DNA from: Campylobacter sputorum
GTDB taxonomy: Bacteria; Campylobacterota; Campylobacteria; Campylobacterales; Campylobacteraceae
Assembly: GCF_002220775.1 (NCBI RefSeq)
Contig: NZ_CP019685.1
Coordinates: 310,001 to 374,000, forward strand
DNA length: 64,000 nt
Direction of reading: 5' to 3'
Made by a program: the position numbers and the translations under genes. Shown piece by piece: positions 1 to 9,782 of this stretch; the stretch's first letter is position 1; every line of letters begins with the position of its first letter. The notes beneath the pieces are model-generated. The model was given only the letters and a program-made list of their open reading frames with translations. It was not told the DNA's origin and searched no databases.

Positions 1-2121
1 GAAATTTTAACCATAGTTTGTGGTGCTAGCAATGTTGAACCAGGTCAGTTTGTGCCAGTTGCAATGGTAGGTGCCATTATGCCAAATGGAATGGAGATTA
101 AAAAGGCTAAATTAAGAGGTGTTGAAAGTATGGGAATGATATGCTCATCCACAGAACTTGGAATGCCTAAGATAAATGATGGAATAATGCCTCTTGATGC
201 AAGTATTGGCGAATTAAAACTCGGAGAAGAACTTAAAAATTATCCGCTTTTAAATGATGATATTATAGAGATAGATTTAACTGCAAATAGGGGAGATTGT
301 TTAAGTATTTATGGTGTTGCTAGGGATTTATCTGCTGCACTAGATATAGCATTAAAAGAAGCCCAGCTATATGAAGATGGCGAGAATTTGCTTGGAATTG
401 GTAGAATTTTAAGTATAAAAACCGATGAAAAGCCTATTTCAAATTTTCAATACAAAGCTATAAAATTAAACGCAGACATAGAAGAAAAATTATTACTAAA
501 GTTAAGACTTGCTTATATAGGTATGCAAAAAACAGATATAATACAAAAAATTATATCATATGCTACACATACAACTGGAGTTTTGTTTAGAGCTTATGAT
601 TTTGATAAGATAGCAAATGGTAGAGAAAAAATTTCTTTAGATATAATAAAAGATAGCACGACAGCTAGTATTGTAAAAGCTGAAAATGAAAAACTTAGCA
701 TAGCTGGAATTTATCAAAATGATATTGCTATGCCTGATGAAAATAGCAAAGTTATTATTATAGAAGCAAATTATACTGATCCAAATTTGATATCTAGGAT
801 TGTTTATAAAAATAAAAATATAAAAAGTGATGAACATCTTTATAGATCTAGCAGAGGAAGTGAGCCTGACTTAGAGTTTGGATTTGGATATCTTTTTAAA
901 TGTTTTGATAAATTTGATTTTATATCTATTTATGCTGGTTCGCAGTATATAAATAATGAAATTTCTCAAAAAATGGTTACTATAAACATAACCGAACAAA
1001 GCAGTATGATTGGTATAGAAATAGAAAAAAACGAGGCTTTAAAAATATTAAAAAAATTAGGCTTTGATGTAAGTTCTAGTGCTGAACAGAAATTTTTAAA
1101 TGTGAAAATTCCTAGTTTTAGACACGATATAGATAATTCTCATGATATTTGTGAGGAAATAGTAAGAATTCTTGGTGTTGATAACATAGCTTCTAAGCCT
1201 TTAGAATTTAAAGAGAAGAATAGATTAAATAGTGTATTTTATAACTATGCTAACATAAAAAGTATTAAAAATAGATCTGTTGATAATGGATTTTTTGAGT
1301 GTATGCATTATGTTTTTGACAATAAAGATGAGCTTTTAAAATTGGGTTTTAAAGAGTGTAAGTTAAAATTGACAAATCCTATAAACAATGAACTTAATAT
1401 GTTAAGACCAACGCTGATAAACCATCTTTTAAACTCAGCATCAAGAAATGTAAAAAATCAGAAAAAATCGGTTAGACTTTTTGAAGTAGGTGAAGTTTTT
1501 GATGAAAATGCAAATCAAAATTTAAGTTTAGCATTTTTAATTTCTGGCTTAAATAGCGAACCAAGTCTTTTAAATGGTTCAAAAGGCGAGGATATAAGTT
1601 TTCTTAGATTTGCTACTAAAGTACAAAATTGTATCGGAAAGATAGAAATAAAAGTTAGCGATGATTTGGTGTTTTTAAATAAATTTGAACAAGGAAAAAT
1701 TTATCAAAAAGGCATTGAGATAGGATATATTGGTAGATTAGATTTAGCAATAGAGCAAAAAATGGATTTGCCTAAAACATATATTTGTGAGATAGAATTT
1801 AATAAACTTAAATTTGAAAAAATTATAGCCAAAGAGTATTCTAAAATGCCAAGCATCAGTAGAGATTTGAGTTTAGTTGTGCCAAATTCTATGCGTTATG
1901 AAGATATAAAAAACTGCATAAATTCTTTAAATATACAAGATTTAAAAGAATTTATGCCTATTGACATTTATAAAGATAAAAATTTAAATGATAGTTTTAG
2001 TTTGAGTATTAAGTTTGTTTTCCAAAATATAGAAAATACATTAAAAGATGATGAAATAGCAGATAAAATGCAAGTGATATTAGATTCATTAAAAGATAAA
2101 TTAAATTTGGAAATAAGATGA
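1..2121 (+). CDS. pheT: Phenylalanyl-tRNA synthetase beta subunit (5' truncated by window edge)
   Basis: Beta chain of the cytosolic PheS-PheT synthetase that charges tRNA-Phe. The frame is open from base 1, and the first residues (EILTIVCGASNV) already lie in the N-terminal tRNA-binding OB fold, so the start codon and a few dozen residues lie outside the window. The B3/B4 editing region, B5 domain and C-terminal ferredoxin-like anticodon-binding domain (SRDLSLVVP) follow in the usual order. The stop overlaps the aroA start by four bases, so the two are probably translationally coupled. The order pheT-aroA-ispH-rpsA is that of Campylobacter jejuni. Confidence 0.96.
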   Translation, partial: EILTIVCGASNVEPGQFVPVAMVGAIMPNGMEIKKAKLRGVESMGMICSSTELGMPKINDGIMPLDASIGELKLGEELKNYPLLNDDIIEIDLTANRGDCLSIYGVARDLSAALDIALKEAQLYEDGENLLGIGRILSIKTDEKPISNFQYKAIKLNADIEEKLLLKLRLAYIGMQKTDIIQKIISYATHTTGVLFRAYDFDKIANGREKISLDIIKDSTTASIVKAENEKLSIAGIYQNDIAMPDENSKVIIIEANYTDPNLISRIVYKNKNIKSDEHLYRSSRGSEPDLEFGFGYLFKCFDKFDFISIYAGSQYINNEISQKMVTINITEQSSMIGIEIEKNEALKILKKLGFDVSSSAEQKFLNVKIPSFRHDIDNSHDICEEIVRILGVDNIASKPLEFKEKNRLNSVFYNYANIKSIKNRSVDNGFFECMHYVFDNKDELLKLGFKECKLKLTNPINNELNMLRPTLINHLLNSASRNVKNQKKSVRLFEVGEVFDENANQNLSLAFLISGLNSEPSLLNGSKGEDISFLRFATKVQNCIGKIEIKVSDDLVFLNKFEQGKIYQKGIEIGYIGRLDLAIEQKMDLPKTYICEIEFNKLKFEKIIAKEYSKMPSISRDLSLVVPNSMRYEDIKNCINSLNIQDLKEFMPIDIYKDKNLNDSFSLSIKFVFQNIENTLKDDEIADKMQVILDSLKDKLNLEIR

Positions 2122-3392
2122 AGATTATAGCTTTACAAGAGCCTATTAAAGCAAGTATTGATAAAATTTCTTCTGATAAGTCAATATCACATAGATGCGC
2201 TATATTTTCGTTACTAAGCGATCAAAAAAGTGTTATAAAAAACTATTTAAAGGCTGGAGACACGCTAAATACTCTTAAAATAATAGAAAAACTTGGTGCT
2301 ATTGTTGAGTATTATGATGATTTTATAGTCATAACTCCGCCAAAAGAAATAATAGAACCAAATTGTGTTTTAGAGTGTGGAAATTCTGGAACTACAATGA
2401 GAATTTTAATGGGTTTTCTTGCTAGCATAGACGGATTTTTTGTTTTAAGCGGTGATAAGTATTTAAACTCAAGACCAATGAAAAGAGTCGGAGCTCCACT
2501 TAGTGAAGTTGGAGCTAAAATTTATGGTAGAAATGATGGAAATTTAGCACCACTTTGCATAAAAGGAACAAAACTAGATTATTTTGAGTTTAATAGCAAA
2601 ATAGCATCTGCACAGGTAAAAACAGCACTTATTTTAGCTGGGCTTAATTCAAATGGTTGTGAGATAAGTGAACCTGAGTTAAGTAGAGATCATAGTGAAA
2701 AAATGCTTATATCAATGGGTGCAGATATATCTATAAATAGCTTTAGCATAGAAGTCAAGCCGCTTTTAAAACCATTAAAACCACTAAATATAAATGTTGC
2801 AAATGATCCAAGTTCGGCATTTTATTTTGCACTTATTGCGGCTATAATACCTAATTCTCATATAATTTTAAAAAATGTCATTTTAAATAAAACAAGAACA
2901 ATGGCTTATGATGTTTTAAGACAAATGGGTGTGTATGTAAAGTTTATTAAAAAAGAAAACTCATATGATGATATTGGGGATATAGAGATTAAATATTCGC
3001 AGTTAAATGGCATCTCAGTAAGTCAAAATACATCTTGGCTCATCGATGAAGCACCAGCTCTTGCTATAGCTTTTGCTTGTGCAAATGGAAAAAGCACTCT
3101 TAGAAACGCTGCCGAGCTTAGGGTAAAAGAGTGTGATAGAATAGCAGTTATGGTTGATGGATTAAAAACTTGTGGTATAAATGCAAAAGAACTTGATGAT
3201 GGTTTTGAAATAGTTGGTGGTGTACCAAATGCGGCTATAATCGAACCAAGCGGGGATCATAGAATAGCTATGAGCTTTGCAATTTTGGGTTTAAAGTGCG
3301 GAATGATAGTAGAAGACAGCGAGTGTATAAATACATCTTTTCCATCTTTTTCTCAAATTTTAAGAGATATTGGAGTTAAAGTTGAAGATTGA
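2118..3392 (+). CDS. aroA: 3-phosphoshikimate 1-carboxyvinyltransferase (EPSP synthase)
   Basis: Transfers the enolpyruvyl group of PEP to shikimate-3-phosphate, the sixth step of the shikimate pathway. At 424 residues it has the family length. Visible motifs are DKSISHR near residue 21 (substrate-binding Lys, Ser and Arg), GNSGTTMR (PEP site), LNSRPMKRV (first EPSPS signature) and RVKECDRIAVM (second signature). The ATG overlaps the pheT stop. The 3' end overlaps the start of ispH by about 11 bases, so the three genes form one operon. Confidence 0.97.
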   Translation: MKIIALQEPIKASIDKISSDKSISHRCAIFSLLSDQKSVIKNYLKAGDTLNTLKIIEKLGAIVEYYDDFIVITPPKEIIEPNCVLECGNSGTTMRILMGFLASIDGFFVLSGDKYLNSRPMKRVGAPLSEVGAKIYGRNDGNLAPLCIKGTKLDYFEFNSKIASAQVKTALILAGLNSNGCEISEPELSRDHSEKMLISMGADISINSFSIEVKPLLKPLKPLNINVANDPSSAFYFALIAAIIPNSHIILKNVILNKTRTMAYDVLRQMGVYVKFIKKENSYDDIGDIEIKYSQLNGISVSQNTSWLIDEAPALAIAFACANGKSTLRNAAELRVKECDRIAVMVDGLKTCGINAKELDDGFEIVGGVPNAAIIEPSGDHRIAMSFAILGLKCGMIVEDSECINTSFPSFSQILRDIGVKVED

Positions 3393-4209
3393 GCTTGCTA
3401 AGAGTTGTGGTTTTTGTTTTGGAGTAAAAAGAGCTATAAAATTAGCAGAAAATGCACCAAATTCAGCGACTATAGGTGAGCTTATACACAATAAAGAAGA
3501 GATAAATAGACTTAAAGATAATTTTGGCGTAAAAACTCTTAATAATATTGATGAATTAAGCGATGAGAAAAAGGCGATTATAAGAACACATGGTATAACA
3601 AAAGATGATTTAAGTATATTAAAACAAAAAAACATAGATATCATTGATGCTACTTGCCCATATGTTACAAAACCACAAAAAATAGTAGAGAAAATGAGTG
3701 ATGAAGGTTATGATATAGTTATTTTTGGAGATGATAATCATCCAGAAGTAAAAGGTGTAAAATCATACGCTACTAAAGGCAATGTTTATGTTGTATTAAG
3801 TACAGATGAAATAAAACAAATACAACTTAGAAATAAAGTAGCCGTAATTTCACAAACAACTAAAAAAATAGAACATTTTAAAGAAATTGTAAATGTTATA
3901 ATGGAAAAATCAAAGGAAGTTCGTGTTTTTAATACCATTTGTAATGCAACTCTTTTAAATCAAGAAGCAGTAGAAGAACTTGCTAAAAAAGCCGATGTTA
4001 TGGTTATAGTTGGTGGTAAAAACTCTTCAAATACAAAACAACTTTTTATAATTTCTAAACAATTTTGCGAAGATAGTTATCTTATAGAAAATGAATCAGA
4101 ATTGAATAAAGATTGGTTTATAAATAAAAACATATGTGGTGTTAGCGCTGGTGCTAGTACACCTGATTGGATAATACAAAATATTATAAGAAATTTAGAA
4201 AAGTTTTAA
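3382..4209 (+). CDS. ispH: 4-hydroxy-3-methylbut-2-enyl diphosphate reductase
   Basis: Last enzyme of the MEP isoprenoid pathway, a [4Fe-4S] reductase giving IPP and DMAPP. The three cluster cysteines are visible in SCGFCFGV, DATCPYV and NTICNAT, with the RTHG histidine and the GVSAGASTPDW C-terminal motif. I chose the TTG at 3382, giving MKIELAKSCGF, over the in-frame TTG at 3370, because GGAG at 3372-3375 sits six bases upstream of it. It overlaps the aroA stop. The next gene, rpsA, has its own promoter. Confidence 0.95.
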   Translation: MKIELAKSCGFCFGVKRAIKLAENAPNSATIGELIHNKEEINRLKDNFGVKTLNNIDELSDEKKAIIRTHGITKDDLSILKQKNIDIIDATCPYVTKPQKIVEKMSDEGYDIVIFGDDNHPEVKGVKSYATKGNVYVVLSTDEIKQIQLRNKVAVISQTTKKIEHFKEIVNVIMEKSKEVRVFNTICNATLLNQEAVEELAKKADVMVIVGGKNSSNTKQLFIISKQFCEDSYLIENESELNKDWFINKNICGVSAGASTPDWIIQNIIRNLEKF

Positions 4210-4272
4210 ATTTTAAAAAATTTGGCATTAAATTTAAGTTAATAATTAATATGAAAATAAGTTATTTTTAAG

Positions 4273-4278
4273 TATAAT
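4273..4278 (+). promoter_or_regulatory. -10 box of the rpsA promoter
   Basis: Perfect TATAAT in the gap between ispH and rpsA, 44 bases before the chosen rpsA start, with AT-rich sequence upstream and no clear -35. This is the usual Campylobacter sigma-70 layout. Confidence 0.7.
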
Positions 4279-4322
4279 CATGAGTATTTCAAAATATGCA
4301 AAAATTACAAAAAAGGACGACG

Positions 4323-5990
4323 ATGGCTGAGGTGAACGATAAAGTTCAAAACGATATTTTTGAGGATGATGATTTAGATTTTGCTACAATGTTAGAAGAA
4401 TCTTTTAAACAATCAAACGATACTGTATGTAATGGTGTTGTAGTTGCTATAAAGGGAGATGAGATTTTTTTAAATATAGGTAAAAAATCTGAGGGTATTT
4501 TAAATTCTAGTGAGTTAAAAAACGATAACGATAAACTAGATATAAAAGAAGGTGATGAGATAAAAGTAGTCATAACAGGATATAGAGGTGGAAAGCCGAT
4601 AGTTTCTCACAAAAAGGCTATTAGAAAAGAAAAAATAAAAGATTTTATAGATAGTTATGATGAAAATGCTGAAAATATAGTAGATGTAAAAATTATATCT
4701 AAAAATAAGGGCGGATTTGTTGCTCAAAATAAAGATGGAGTTGAGTTTTTCTTGCCTAGATCACAAAGTGGTTTTAGAGATGGAAATGTGCTTGGTAAAA
4801 TATTTGCAGCAAAAGTGATAAAAGTAAATCCAGAAGAGCAAAGCATTGTTATATCAAGACGCAAGATTATGGAAGAAGACAAAAAAAAGAAAAAAGAGAT
4901 AATAAATTCTATCTTACAAAATGATGATGTCTTAGAAGGAGTTGTTAAAAAAATTACAACTTATGGAATGTTTATAGATGTTGGTGGAGTTGATGGACTT
5001 GTTCATTATAGTGAAATAAGCTACAAAGGTCCTGTTAATCCTAAAACTTTATATAAAGAAGGAGATAAGGTTTTAGTAAAAGTTACAAAGTACGATAATG
5101 AAAAGCATCATCTTTCTTTATCTATAAAATCTGCTATGCCAGATCCTTGGGATGAGATAGAAGATAGTCTTGATGTTGGCGATACTATAAAAGTTCTAGT
5201 TAGCAATATAGAACCATATGGTGCTTTTGTTGATCTTGGAAACGATATAGAAGGATTTTTGCATATAAGTGAAATTTCTTGGGATAAAAATATAAAAAAT
5301 CCAAAAGATTTCATAAGCGAGGGTCAAGAAGTAGATGTCGAAGTTATCGAAATAGATGCTAGTGATAGAAGGCTTAGAGTATCTTTGAAAAATATGTTAC
5401 CTAAACCATTTGATGAGTTTATGTCAAAATTTAAAGAAGGTGACATAGTAAAAGGAGAGATAACTACTATTACAAATTTTGGTGTTTTTATAAAAGTAGG
5501 CTCACTTGAAGGACTTTTGCATAACGAAGATGCATCTTGGGATAAAAACATAAAATGCAAGGATATGTTTAAATCTGGAGATGAATTAGAAGTAAAAATT
5601 ATAAAAATAGATAAAGAAAATGAAAAAATATCTTTTTCTTTAAAAGATTTAACAAATAGCCCAGTTTGTGAATATGCAAAACAACATAATGTTGGAGATG
5701 TTGTTACTGGAACCATAAGAGATATTAAGGATTTTGGAATATTTGTAAAATTACAAGACGATATTGAAGCTCTTATAAGAAATGAGGATATAGGCTCTAG
5801 TGTTGATGTTTCTACTTTAAAAGTTGGTGATACTATAGAATCTGTAATAGCTTTTATAGACGATAAAAAAAATAGAATTAGACTTAGCATAAAGCGTCTT
5901 TCTAAGCAAAAAGAAAGAGAAGTTTTAAAAGAAATAAATGATAATGATAGTTTTAATTTAGGCGATATCATAAAAGACCAACTATCTTAA
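4323..5990 (+). CDS. rpsA: 30S ribosomal protein S1
   Basis: RNA-binding ribosomal protein that brings mRNA to the 30S subunit. Six S1/OB repeats are visible, with repeated GxFVxxGxxEGLLH-type blocks (GMFIDVGGVDGLVH, GAFVDLGNDIEGFLH, GVFIKVGSLEGLLH, GIFVKL). The ATG at 4323, preceded by AAGGA at 4313-4317, gives a 555-residue protein starting MAEVNDKV, the usual length in Campylobacter. An upstream in-frame ATG at 4296 lacks a ribosome site and would add nine odd residues. It follows ispH, as in C. jejuni. Confidence 0.97.
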   Translation: MAEVNDKVQNDIFEDDDLDFATMLEESFKQSNDTVCNGVVVAIKGDEIFLNIGKKSEGILNSSELKNDNDKLDIKEGDEIKVVITGYRGGKPIVSHKKAIRKEKIKDFIDSYDENAENIVDVKIISKNKGGFVAQNKDGVEFFLPRSQSGFRDGNVLGKIFAAKVIKVNPEEQSIVISRRKIMEEDKKKKKEIINSILQNDDVLEGVVKKITTYGMFIDVGGVDGLVHYSEISYKGPVNPKTLYKEGDKVLVKVTKYDNEKHHLSLSIKSAMPDPWDEIEDSLDVGDTIKVLVSNIEPYGAFVDLGNDIEGFLHISEISWDKNIKNPKDFISEGQEVDVEVIEIDASDRRLRVSLKNMLPKPFDEFMSKFKEGDIVKGEITTITNFGVFIKVGSLEGLLHNEDASWDKNIKCKDMFKSGDELEVKIIKIDKENEKISFSLKDLTNSPVCEYAKQHNVGDVVTGTIRDIKDFGIFVKLQDDIEALIRNEDIGSSVDVSTLKVGDTIESVIAFIDDKKNRIRLSIKRLSKQKEREVLKEINDNDSFNLGDIIKDQLS

Positions 5991-5999
5991 TATATTATC

Positions 6000-6479
6000 A
6001 TGAAAAAAAGACTATTAACATTTGGCACTATATCGTTTTTGGCTATTTTGTTACTAGTTTTTGTTTTTTATCTGTGGAGTTATGCAAATACAAGTCTTTT
6101 TGTGGAAAATAACTCCTCTGAATCATTAAATAAACAGATTTTTGAGCATAAAGAGAAAAAATATTTTTCGTGGATTGAAGAATTTGCGGTTAGAAAAAAT
6201 AGTGATTATTCTCTTCCTGTAAATAAAATTTATATAAAAGTTGGTAGCCCAAAAAATTTAGGCAAGATTACTCAACTAATTATAGATAAGAATAGTTTTT
6301 ACTCTATGTTTTGTGTTTCTCAAACCCTTAAGCATTTGGGTGTTGAGTTTAGTGTTATAAAAGACGAGACACAAAATTTAATCTACTTATATACTGGGGA
6401 TAAAGAGTTATTGCAAAAAATTGTATCTAATTTAAAAACATACGATATAAATTCTAAAACAAAGGAAATTGTATTATGA
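6000..6479 (+). CDS. Conserved hypothetical, N-terminally anchored periplasmic protein (Cj0892c-like)
   Basis: 159 residues. One hydrophobic segment at about residues 9-28 (a run of Leu, Phe and Val after KKRL) reads as a signal anchor. The remainder is soluble and lysine-rich, probably periplasmic. I recognise no catalytic motif. It lies ten bases after rpsA and overlaps serA by four bases, the same position as C. jejuni Cj0892c, a putative periplasmic protein. There is no strong ribosome site, so it may be translated by coupling to rpsA. Function unknown. Confidence 0.8.
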   Translation: MKKRLLTFGTISFLAILLLVFVFYLWSYANTSLFVENNSSESLNKQIFEHKEKKYFSWIEEFAVRKNSDYSLPVNKIYIKVGSPKNLGKITQLIIDKNSFYSMFCVSQTLKHLGVEFSVIKDETQNLIYLYTGDKELLQKIVSNLKTYDINSKTKEIVL

Positions 6480-8056
6480 AAACAGTGGTTGTGTGTGACG
6501 CTATTCATCAAAAAGGTTTTGAGCTTCTAGAAAAAGAAGACGATATAAAAGTTGTAGATGCTACAAATTTAACAAAAGATGAGCTTTTAAAAGTTATAGT
6601 TAACGCAGATGTTGCTATAACAAGAAGTCCAACTGAGATTGGTAGTAAATTTTTAGATGCTGGTAAAAATTTAACTGCGATAGTAAGAGCTGGAGTCGGA
6701 GTTGATAATGTTGATATAGACAATGCTTCTAAAAAAGGTATCATCATAATGAATGTTCCAACAGCAAATACTATAGCAGCTGTTGAAATGACTATGTGTC
6801 ATATATTAAACTGTGCTAGAAAATTTATAAACTCAAGTAATGATCTTAAGGTAAATAGAAACTGGAAACGTGAAAAATGGTACGGCATAGAACTTTTTGG
6901 AAAAACTCTTGGTATAATTGGATTTGGTAATATCGGATCAAGAGTAGCACAAAGAGCAATGGCTTTTGGTATGAATATTATTGCTTATGATCCATATATA
7001 GATCCTACAAAAGTTACAAGTATGGGCGGAGTTTATACTGAAAATTTAGATGATATACTAAAAAATTCAGATTTTATAACCATACATACGCCAAAAACGA
7101 ATGAGACTATAGATATAATTTCACAAAAAGATTTAGATAAATTAAAAGATGGAGTTAGATTAATTAATTGTGCCAGAGGTGGTCTTTACAATGAAGCAAT
7201 GCTTGTAAAAGGCTTAAAAAGTGGTAAAATAGCATCTCTTGGTATAGATGTGCTAGAAAAAGAACCGGCAACAAATCACGAATTATTAGAATTTGAAAAT
7301 GTTGGAGTAACACCACATCTTGGAGCAAATACATATGAATCTCAAGAAAAGATAGCCGTTGCGGCAGCAGAGCAGGCTATAAGTGCAATAAGAGGTATTA
7401 GCTATCCAAATGCACTTAATTTACCTATAAGAAAAGATAGTATTCCTGAATTTGTCGTGCCTTATATAGAACTTATTTCAAAAATGGCTTATTTTGGTGC
7501 ACAGATATCAAATGGATCTATAAGGGAGATTCATCTTAAAACAGAAGGCGATATTGGAAGTTATGCTGAGTCAATGTTGATTTTTGCTATAGTTGGTTCA
7601 ATGAAACATATTTTAGGAGATCATATCAACTATGTAAATGCCAAATTTGTTGCAGAAGAAAAAGATATAAAAACATCTGTTACAACTTTAGAAGAAAAAG
7701 ATTATAGAAATAAAGCAACTATTTCTTTGATTACTCAAAGTGGAATTACTGAAATTTCTGGAACAGTATTTTCACAAACAGAACAAAGAATTATCAGTAT
7801 TAATGGCTTTAAAACAGACTTTAAGCCAAAAGGCAAAATGATAGTATTTAAAAATAAAGATGTCCCTGGGGTTATCATGTCTGTAGCTTCTATATTAAAA
7901 GATGCTAATATAAATATAGCGGATTTTAGACTTGGAAGAGGCGAAGAAGGATATGCTCTTGCCGTTATATTATTAGATGAAAATATAAGCAAAGATATTA
8001 TCTCTAAAATAAGCAATTTATCAAATTGTGTTTGGGCACATTATGCTGTTTTATAA
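6476..8056 (+). CDS. serA: D-3-phosphoglycerate dehydrogenase, long ACT form
   Basis: First step of serine synthesis: 3-phosphoglycerate to 3-phosphohydroxypyruvate with NAD. At 526 residues it is the long form with an intervening domain and a C-terminal ACT domain (from about residue 450) for serine feedback. NAD site GIIGFGNIGSRVA, the conserved ARGG segment and the catalytic His in TPHLGANT are visible. The ATG overlaps the preceding gene's stop by four bases, so it probably belongs to the rpsA transcript. Confidence 0.96.
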   Translation: MKTVVVCDAIHQKGFELLEKEDDIKVVDATNLTKDELLKVIVNADVAITRSPTEIGSKFLDAGKNLTAIVRAGVGVDNVDIDNASKKGIIIMNVPTANTIAAVEMTMCHILNCARKFINSSNDLKVNRNWKREKWYGIELFGKTLGIIGFGNIGSRVAQRAMAFGMNIIAYDPYIDPTKVTSMGGVYTENLDDILKNSDFITIHTPKTNETIDIISQKDLDKLKDGVRLINCARGGLYNEAMLVKGLKSGKIASLGIDVLEKEPATNHELLEFENVGVTPHLGANTYESQEKIAVAAAEQAISAIRGISYPNALNLPIRKDSIPEFVVPYIELISKMAYFGAQISNGSIREIHLKTEGDIGSYAESMLIFAIVGSMKHILGDHINYVNAKFVAEEKDIKTSVTTLEEKDYRNKATISLITQSGITEISGTVFSQTEQRIISINGFKTDFKPKGKMIVFKNKDVPGVIMSVASILKDANINIADFRLGRGEEGYALAVILLDENISKDIISKISNLSNCVWAHYAVL

Positions 8057-8079
8057 ATTTTAATTTAAGAAAAATACAG

Positions 8080-8085
8080 TATAAT
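8080..8085 (+). promoter_or_regulatory. -10 box upstream of ffh
   Basis: Perfect TATAAT, 47 bases before the ffh GTG start, in the 76-base gap after serA. No good -35. Likely promoter for the ffh-rpsP-khpA-rimM-trmD-rplS operon. Confidence 0.65.
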
Positions 8086-8132
8086 TAGAACTTTTATTAA
8101 TTGTATATAAATTTTTTATTGAGGTAGGATTA

Positions 8133-9470
8133 GTGTTTGAGCAAATAAGTGATTCTTTTAAGGCAGCTGTTAATAAACTAAAAACCATTGATGATGAAAA
8201 AGCACTCAAAAATGCGATGGAAACTCTTAAAAAAGCACTATTAAAAGCCGATGTTTATCATAAAGTTGTAAAAGATCTTTTATCTAATATAGAAAAAGAT
8301 CTTAAAAGTAGGGGTATTGGTCAAAAACAGTTTTTGGATAGTATTAAAGAAAATTTGACTACTACATTGACAGCTCCTGGTAATCAAGGTTTTGTTTATG
8401 CATCAAATCCTCCAACAGTAGTTTTAATGACGGGACTTCAAGGTAGTGGAAAAACAACCACAACAGTTAAACTTGCAAATTTTCTAAAACTGCGCAAAAA
8501 AAAGATTTTGGTTGCAGCATGTGACTTGCAAAGACTTGCTGCTGTTGAGCAGCTAAAACAGCTTTGTGCTGAAAATGAAATAGAGCTTTTTAGTTTAGAT
8601 GGAGAAAATAGTCCTATTAATGTAGCAAAAGAAGCTATAAAAAAAGCAAAAGATGGCTTGTATGATGTTTTGCTTGTTGATACCGCAGGACGCTTGGCTA
8701 TAGATGAAGAGCTTATGAGTGAATTAAAAGATATAAAATCAGCTATAAGCCCAAATGAGATATTTTATGTTGCAGATTCTATGAGTGGTCAAGATGCTGT
8801 AAGATCGGCCAAGGGTTTTGATGAAATACTTGATTTAACTGGTGTAATACTTAGTAAATTTGATTCTGATTCTAAAGGCGGTGTTGCTATAGGTATAGCA
8901 AAACAGCTTGAAATTCCTTTAAGATTTGTTGGTATTGGAGAAAAAGTTGCAGATTTAGAAAGTTTTATCCCAGATAGAATAGTAAGTCGTATTATGGGCG
9001 AGGGCGATTTAGCAACACTTGTGGAAAAAACAAGTGCTATAATAGACGAAAAAGAGGCAAAAAGATTAAATAAAAAAATAAAAAAAGGTCAGTTTAATTT
9101 CAATGATTTCATAGAACAATTAGAAAGCGTTAAGAAACTTGGGAATATGAAGAATCTTATAGGCATGATTCCTGGGCTTTCAAATGTTGCTGGAAAATTA
9201 AAAGATATTGATTTAGAAGGATCTGATGAAATAAAACATATAAAGGCTATGATACAATCAATGACTCCAAAAGAGCGTGAAAATCCAGATCTTTTAAATA
9301 ATTCTAGAAAACGAAGGCTTGCTAGTGGAGCTGGACTTTCTCAGATGGAAGTTAATAAATTTTTAAAACAGTTTAGCAATGCGTCTAAAATAGCCAAAAA
9401 GCTATCAAATAAAAATAGTATGCGTGGTATTGAAAGTATGTTAGGTGGAGCTCAAAATTTCCCTAGATAA
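8133..9470 (+). CDS. ffh: Signal recognition particle protein Ffh
   Basis: SRP GTPase that targets nascent membrane proteins to FtsY. Domains in order: N domain (1-90), G domain with P-loop GLQGSGKTTTT, DTAGRL (G3) and SKFDSDSKGG (G4 region), then a methionine-bearing M domain from about 325 that binds 4.5S RNA. 445 residues is normal. The GTG start at 8133 follows GAGG at 8121-8124. It heads a ribosomal-maturation operon, as at C. jejuni Cj0709-Cj0714. Confidence 0.97.
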   Translation: MFEQISDSFKAAVNKLKTIDDEKALKNAMETLKKALLKADVYHKVVKDLLSNIEKDLKSRGIGQKQFLDSIKENLTTTLTAPGNQGFVYASNPPTVVLMTGLQGSGKTTTTVKLANFLKLRKKKILVAACDLQRLAAVEQLKQLCAENEIELFSLDGENSPINVAKEAIKKAKDGLYDVLLVDTAGRLAIDEELMSELKDIKSAISPNEIFYVADSMSGQDAVRSAKGFDEILDLTGVILSKFDSDSKGGVAIGIAKQLEIPLRFVGIGEKVADLESFIPDRIVSRIMGEGDLATLVEKTSAIIDEKEAKRLNKKIKKGQFNFNDFIEQLESVKKLGNMKNLIGMIPGLSNVAGKLKDIDLEGSDEIKHIKAMIQSMTPKERENPDLLNNSRKRRLASGAGLSQMEVNKFLKQFSNASKIAKKLSNKNSMRGIESMLGGAQNFPR

Positions 9471-9485
9471 TGGGAAGTTTTGAGA

Positions 9486-9525
9486 ATAAAGTTTAGTTAT
9501 GGCAAAGGCTATACCTAAGCTTTAT
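9486..9525 (+). terminator. Long intercistronic hairpin between ffh and rpsP
   Basis: Outer arms 9486-9496 and 9515-9525 pair over 11 bp (one G-T). After one mismatch an inner stem 9498-9503/9508-9513 closes on AAAG. No clean T tract follows, so it may be an attenuator, an mRNA stabiliser or a processing site rather than a strong terminator. Confidence 0.5.
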
Positions 9526-9549
9526 TTATAAATTTAAGGAGTAAAAAAT

Positions 9550-9780
9550 ATGGCAACAGTTGTTAGATTAACAAGAGCTGGTCGCAAAAAAAGACCTTTT
9601 TATCGTATAGTAGTTACAGATAGTAGAAAAAGAAGAGATAGTGGCTGGATAGAAAGCATTGGTTATTATAATCCAATGGTAGATCCAGAAGTTATTAAAT
9701 TTGATTCTCAAAGACTTGAGTACTGGAAGAGTGTTGGTGCTAAACTAAGTGATAGGGTGGCTAGAATAACTAGCAAATAA
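9550..9780 (+). CDS. rpsP: 30S ribosomal protein S16
   Basis: Small-subunit assembly protein of 76 residues, typical length. The N-terminus [20 protein letters not shown] and the following VVTDSR match the S16 signature. An AAGGAG ribosome site precedes the ATG. It is followed two bases later by khpA, in the conserved S16-KH-RimM-TrmD-L19 order. Confidence 0.97.
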   Translation: MATVVRLTRAGRKKRPFYRIVVTDSRKRRDSGWIESIGYYNPMVDPEVIKFDSQRLEYWKSVGAKLSDRVARITSK

Positions 9781-9782
9781 AA

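Noticed and set aside
5324-5971. 215-codon open frame on the minus strand inside rpsA
   Set aside because: Antisense shadow of the repetitive, AT-rich S1 coding sequence: Ser/Ile/Phe-rich, no ribosome site, and fully inside a certain gene.
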